This document shows positions 17,057 to 20,625 of a stretch of DNA of 20,625 nucleotides, piece after piece (within the stretch, counting starts at the first letter, position 1; each line of letters opens with the position of its first letter). The notes beneath the pieces are model-generated. The model made no database searches. It saw nothing but the letters and a program-made list of their open reading frames with translations, and had not been told where the DNA came from. Made by a program: the position numbers and the translations under genes. Source of the DNA: Heterostelium multicystogenum (lineage: Eukaryota > Evosea > Eumycetozoa > Acytosteliales > Acytosteliaceae); contig RCNN01000412.1 of NCBI GenBank assembly GCA_003667245.1, forward strand, positions 1 through 20,625, given 5' to 3'.

Positions 17057-17951
17057 TCAAGACGTGACGTTAGCATGCCGCGCCTGCAGCCCAAACCACT
17101 GCATGATCAGTGCCACAGCCTGGGTGTGAGGCCGCCGATGACTGCAAGCACAATGCATACACCCCGCCGGTCACCAGCGGCTGACCAAACGGCACCACCA
17201 ACACACTCCGTTCGATCGACTCGGGCGCCAGCGTCAGATCCGTCATCGCCACCCCAAGCCCGCGCGCGGCGGCATCCAGCGCCAATTCGTCAAGGTTGAA
17301 CGGGGATATGCCGGTAGTCGTCCAGCGACCGCGCGCCCATTGGCCGCCAGCCAGGTCATCCAGTCCTGCTTGTCGGCTGAACGATGCAGCAGCGCAAAGT
17401 GTTCGAGCTGTTCCACGGAAGCCAGTGGCCCCAAACCGGCGCGCAGACCGGCACCAGATGATTCGTGGAACAAGGTCAGCCGCGCAGGATCGTTGTCGGG
17501 CTTGGGCAGGTAAAGGATGTAGGCATCGCTGTCACTCGCCGGCTCGACCACCTCGGTGGCGACGGTCTCGATTGCCAGGGAAATATCGGGATGGTTGCGA
17601 TAGAAATCGCTGAGCTTTGGGCAGCAGCCAGCGCACCGCCAGCGACACATGCAGGCGGATGCGAAACGGACGTTTACGAGGCGAGAGCCGATCCTCCAGC
17701 CCCTTCAGTTGCGCCAGGATGCTCCGGGCACTGGCCAGCACCTGCTCACCTTCGGAGGTCAGGCGCAGGCTGCGGCTGGTCCGGGTGAACATCGGCACGC
17801 CGAATGGTTTCCAGTTGCTGGATTTTGCGGCCTCACGCGCGCTTGGGTCAGGCACAGGCTTCTGCGCAGCCACGGTGAAGCTGCGCAGTCGCTGACTTCA
17901 ACCAACGCCTGAAGGCCCTGCAGCGAAGGGCACGTGACGGATGTTATCCAT
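17057..17951 (-). CDS. LysR-family transcriptional regulator (GcvA/AmpR-like), broken frame
   Basis: ATG 17951 begins MDNIRHVP, then in shifted frames SLQGLQALVEVSD, SFTVAAQKLCLTQA and VSRKIQQLE, a helix-turn-helix damaged by several indels between 17930 and 17810. It continues FGVPMFTRTSRSLRLTSEGE QVLASARSILAQLKGLEDRL, then RPFRIRLHVSLAVRWLLPKL SDFYRNHPDISLAIET, ASVEQLEHFALLHRSADKQD WMTWLAANG and LALDAAARGLGVAMTDLTLA PESIERSVLVVPFGQPLVTG GVYALCL. The extreme C-terminus is uncertain: one frame runs to a stop near 17070, another gives MQWFGLQARHANVTS to TGA 17057-17059. About 298 residues. It is divergent from the FAD oxidoreductase gene, so it probably controls that gene and the binding-protein gene after it. 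Confidence 0.85.
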
Positions 17952-18069
17952 GCGTTTTCCGAATGGCTGGATGATTTTTATAACGTTGGTTGTATCACCG
18001 CAGGCCCTATAGATTCCAGCTGCAGCCCGAACTTATTTATGCCAACAACGCATAACAGCCGAGGATCTC
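17952..18069. promoter_or_regulatory. Divergent control region between LysR gene and oxidoreductase gene
   Basis: About 118 bases between divergently transcribed genes, more AT-rich than its surroundings (for example the TTTTTATAACGTTGGTTGTAT area at 17973-17993). The layout is typical of a LysR regulator facing its target. I cannot point to a convincing operator or promoter hexamers. Confidence 0.4.
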
Positions 18070-19366
18070 ATGGAAAACACATGTGGCTGGATTGCCAGAC
18101 TGAAAGCCTCCCCGCCCGGGACCGACTCACCGGCCTACAAAAAGCCGACTGGCTGGTGATCGGCGCGGCATCACCGGTTTGTGTGCGGCGCACAAACTGG
18201 CCGAGATGCACCCCGAGGCGCGCATCGTGATCGTCGACCCAGCGCGCGCCCAAGGGTGCCTCAGCGCGTAATTCCGGTTTTGTGGTGGCCCATGAGCATC
18301 CCGCTGCAAGTGAACTGATGGGCAACGCAGGCTTCGCTGACTTTGAGGTGGACACCGCGATCTCCCGCGCAGCCAGCGATGAAGTGCGCGAGCGCATCGC
18401 CCGCCATGCCATCGACTGCGACTTTCGGGACAGCGGCTACTACTTCGCCGTGCACGATCGCGACAAGCTTGCGCATGTGGATGCCAAGTTGGCGACTTGC
18501 GTGCCGCGGGTGCTTCAGCGCAGTTCTGCAAGGTGCCGCACTCGCGCAGACACTCGGCACCGAGCATTACCAGGCCGCCATCTGGTGCGGCCAGGCAACG
18601 CCCTTGCTGCAACGGCGAAGTATGTGAAGGGTTTGCTCGAAGCGCTGCCGGACAACGTGACGCTTTATGAGAACACCGACATCACCGGCCTTGAGCGCAT
18701 GGCCAATGGCGGCATTCGCGCCAACGGCCTGGACGCCTGCATTGAAGCCGGCCGGGTGCTGGTGTGCCTCAACGCCTTTATTCCACGGGTGGGCCTTGAG
18801 GCCAGTGCGACGTTCCCGATGGAACTCAGCGCCAAGCTCAACCGCCTCTCAGCGATGAGGAAACCGACCGCGATCGGCGCAGTGGAACCGTGGGGCGTGC
18901 TGTCCACGCGGCCACTGGGTGCCACGGTGCGCCTGACACCGGACCATCGGGTGATGATCCGCAACACACGCGGAGTACCGCACCCGGGACTTGTCCAACG
19001 GCGACCTGTTGCACCGGCGCCAACACCATGTAAAGGGCATGCAGCGACGCTTCCCGTGGCTGACCGAACAAGACATCCACTACACCTGGACCGGCCACTT
19101 GAGCGCCTCCCGCAGCGGTCAACCGTATTTCGCGCGGGTCGAAAGCAACCTGTATGCCGTCGCGGGCTGCAACGGTTCAGGCGTGGCCCGCGGCACGCTG
19201 TGGGGTCGACTGCTGGCCGAGTGGGCGTCGGGCCAGACTTCCTCGCTCCTGCACTCTGTGATGCACAGGGCACAGCCCGGCTGGCTGCCACCACCGGCCG
19301 TTGTTCGACATCGGTGCCATGCTGCGTATGGGCGTGGAAACGGTTCGAGCACGGACAGAAATCTAG
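18070..19366 (+). CDS. FAD-dependent amine oxidoreductase (DAO/PuuB-like), broken frame
   Basis: Predicted flavoenzyme that oxidises an amine or amino acid. ATG 18070 has GAGG six bases upstream; ATG 18081, in the frame of the downstream protein, is the alternative. The frame then reads RLTGLQKADWLVIGA and, after a missing base near 18166, ITGLCAAHKLAEMHPEARIV IVD, the GxGxxG dinucleotide-binding fold. ARNSGFVVAHEHPAASELMG follows; SARNSGF is a characteristic FAD contact in this family. Later blocks are ISRAASDEVRERIARHAIDC DFRDSGYYFAVHD, KYVKGLLEALPDNVTLYENT DITGLER, WGVLSTRPLGATVRLTPDHR VMIRNT and the C-terminal FARVESNLYAVAGCNGSGVA RGTLWGRLLAEWASGQ. Breaks lie near 18166, 18240, 18505, 18595, 18975, 19015, 19250 and 19297. 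About 432 residues, ending at TAG 19364-19366. Confidence 0.87.
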
Positions 19367-19395
19367 AACAAGAAACCTCGATAAAGGTGATTCAC

Positions 19396-20488
19396 ATGCA
19401 CATCAACAGTCTGTCCTGGCGGTCATCCTCAGCGCGCTCCCGGCGGCTGTGTACGCCGCCGAAGAAGTGAACATTTCCAACTGGAACGGCTACATCGCCG
19501 ATGACACCTTGACCAGTTTTTACCAAAAGCGACCGGGATCAAGGCGACCTACGACATTCACGACAGCAATGAAGTGCTGGAATCCAAGCTGATGACCGGC
19601 AATACCGGTTATGACGTGGTGAGCCCGTCCAACACTTCCTCTCGCGGCTGATCAAGGCCGGGGCGATCCAGAAAGCTCGACCGAAGCCAACTGCCCAACT
19701 GGAAAAACTCGACCCGTTGCTGATGAAAAAGCTGGAGACCAACGACCCGGGCAACCAGTACGGCTTCCCGTATATTGTGGGGCACGGCGGGGATTGGCTA
19801 CAACGTCGAGAAGATCAAGGCGATCTTCGGCACCACCGACGTCACCCATTCCTGGAGCCTGTTCTTTGATGAAAACACATCAAGAAAAATCAGCGCCTGC
19901 GGCGTGGCGATTATCGACAACCCCACGCAGATCCTGCCGATCACCCTCAACTACCTGGGCCTGCCGCACCACAGCCACGAACCGGCCGACTACAAAAGGC
20001 CGAGCAGGCGCTGTTGAAAAATCCGCCCTACATCCAGTACTTCCATGCCTCCAAGTACATCATCGACCTGGCGAACGGCATATCTGCGCAGTTGATCGGC
20101 TTTAACGGCGACGTGGTACAGGCTTGCCGCCAGCGCCAGGGAAGCGAAAAAACGGTATCAGCATCGCCTACTCGATCCCGGACGAAGGCTCGACATTGTG
20201 GCTGGACATGGTGGTGATGCCAAAGGGTGCACCGCACGAGAAAAACGGCTATGCTATATGAATTACCTTGCTGGAGCCCAAGGTGATTGCCACATTAGCA
20301 ACAGCATCCACTAACGCCAACCCCAACAGCGCGGCGGATGAGCTGGTGACCCCTGAGGTGAAGCAAGACCTGGCGATCTAACCGCCGAAAAGCGTGATGG
20401 ACAAGCTGTTTTTATCGTGGAGGACCTGCCGCCAGCGATTGCGCGGCTGGCCACTCGGTTGTGGACCAAGTTGAAGACCAATACGTGA
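19396..20488 (+). CDS. Polyamine-type ABC transporter periplasmic binding protein (PotF/SpuD-like), broken frame with an in-frame stop
   Basis: Periplasmic solute-binding protein, probably for putrescine, spermidine or a related amine. ATG 19396 has AAGGTG nearby. The signal peptide [15 protein letters not shown] precedes [21 protein letters not shown], the typical N-terminus. Further blocks: [168 protein letters not shown] and [15 protein letters not shown]. Many indels occur. In addition TAA at 20379-20381 interrupts [15 protein letters not shown] without a frame change, where homologues usually have Tyr. About 363 residues, ending at TGA 20486-20488. No permease or ATPase gene follows. Confidence 0.88.
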
Positions 20489-20564
20489 TACCGAAAACCG
20501 GACTTGCTCAATGGCTCATGGGAGAGCGGTATAGTCACTCAATTGAGCTTGGGATTGAATCAAC

Positions 20565-20625
20565 ATGGAAGGACTTCACCAGGGTAGCTGCCTGTGCGGC
20601 GCGGTCAGCTACCGAGTATCGACAC
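20565..20625 (+). CDS. GFA/CENP-V-domain protein, 5' end only
   Basis: ATG 20565 begins MEGLHQGSCLCGAVSYRVST and runs off the window. The GSCLCGAVxYxV start is the signature of the GFA (glutathione-dependent formaldehyde-activating-like, zinc-binding) family, with the two Cys as the first metal ligands. Only 20 codons are visible, so the exact subfamily cannot be given. It lies 76 bases after the binding-protein stop and probably has its own promoter. Confidence 0.75.
   Translation, partial: MEGLHQGSCLCGAVSYRVST

Noticed and set aside
1..20625. Widespread pseudogenes
   Set aside because: I considered calling the broken genes pseudogenes. The uniform density of one-base indels in core and accessory genes alike, without other signs of decay, points to sequence error.

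Overview
The window looks like chromosomal DNA of a fluorescent-group Pseudomonas. It is GC-rich, and nearly every reading frame matches a typical Pseudomonas family: a YcbB-type L,D-transpeptidase, a YfcF-type glutathione transferase, a FecI/FecR/TonB-receptor module, MetE, and a SpuD/PotF-type binding protein. Gene ends carry three different inverted pairs of Pseudomonas-style REP palindromes. I see no rRNA, tRNA, CRISPR array, phage gene or insertion sequence.

The dominant technical feature is a very high density of single-base indels. Almost every gene is broken into two to eight frames, usually by one extra base next to an identical base. The protein families continue uninterrupted across each break, and core genes such as metE are hit as often as accessory ones. 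I read this as unpolished sequence and not as gene decay. Gene coordinates below therefore span the whole family match across breaks, and the start and stop codons are chosen from the correct local frame.

Layout. 1-2806: two cell-wall L,D-transpeptidase-type genes head to head (the first runs off the left edge), then a creatininase-family amidohydrolase. 2835-2941: REP pair. 2961-4007: a small lipoprotein and an exported protein on the minus strand. 4115-4378: an 87-residue protein of unknown function. 4394-5792 (minus): a GntR/UTRA regulator and a YfcF-like glutathione S-transferase. 5963-7394: a membrane-associated alpha/beta hydrolase, convergent with a DUF924 gene (7391-7938); their stop codons overlap. 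8042-9101: a NiCoT nickel/cobalt importer. 9124-9253: REP pair. 9289-13259 (minus): an iron-type cell-surface signalling operon in the order sigma factor, anti-sigma regulator, TonB receptor with STN signalling domain. 13376-13469: REP pair. 13507-15796 (minus): metE, with palindromes upstream that suit a LysR-type regulator. 16186-17951 (minus): two LysR regulators. 18070-20488 (plus): an FAD-dependent oxidoreductase and a polyamine-type periplasmic binding protein, divergent from the second LysR. 20565-end: start of a GFA/CENP-V-family gene.

Functional themes are envelope remodelling, metal uptake (Ni/Co and a siderophore-like substrate), methionine synthesis by the cobalamin-independent enzyme, and amine/polyamine catabolism. 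I did not find a convincing undescribed multi-gene system. The least-explained items are the TM-containing hydrolase, the lipoprotein/exported-protein pair, a candidate 39-residue membrane protein at 16064-16184, and an orphan intrinsic terminator at 5835-5861.
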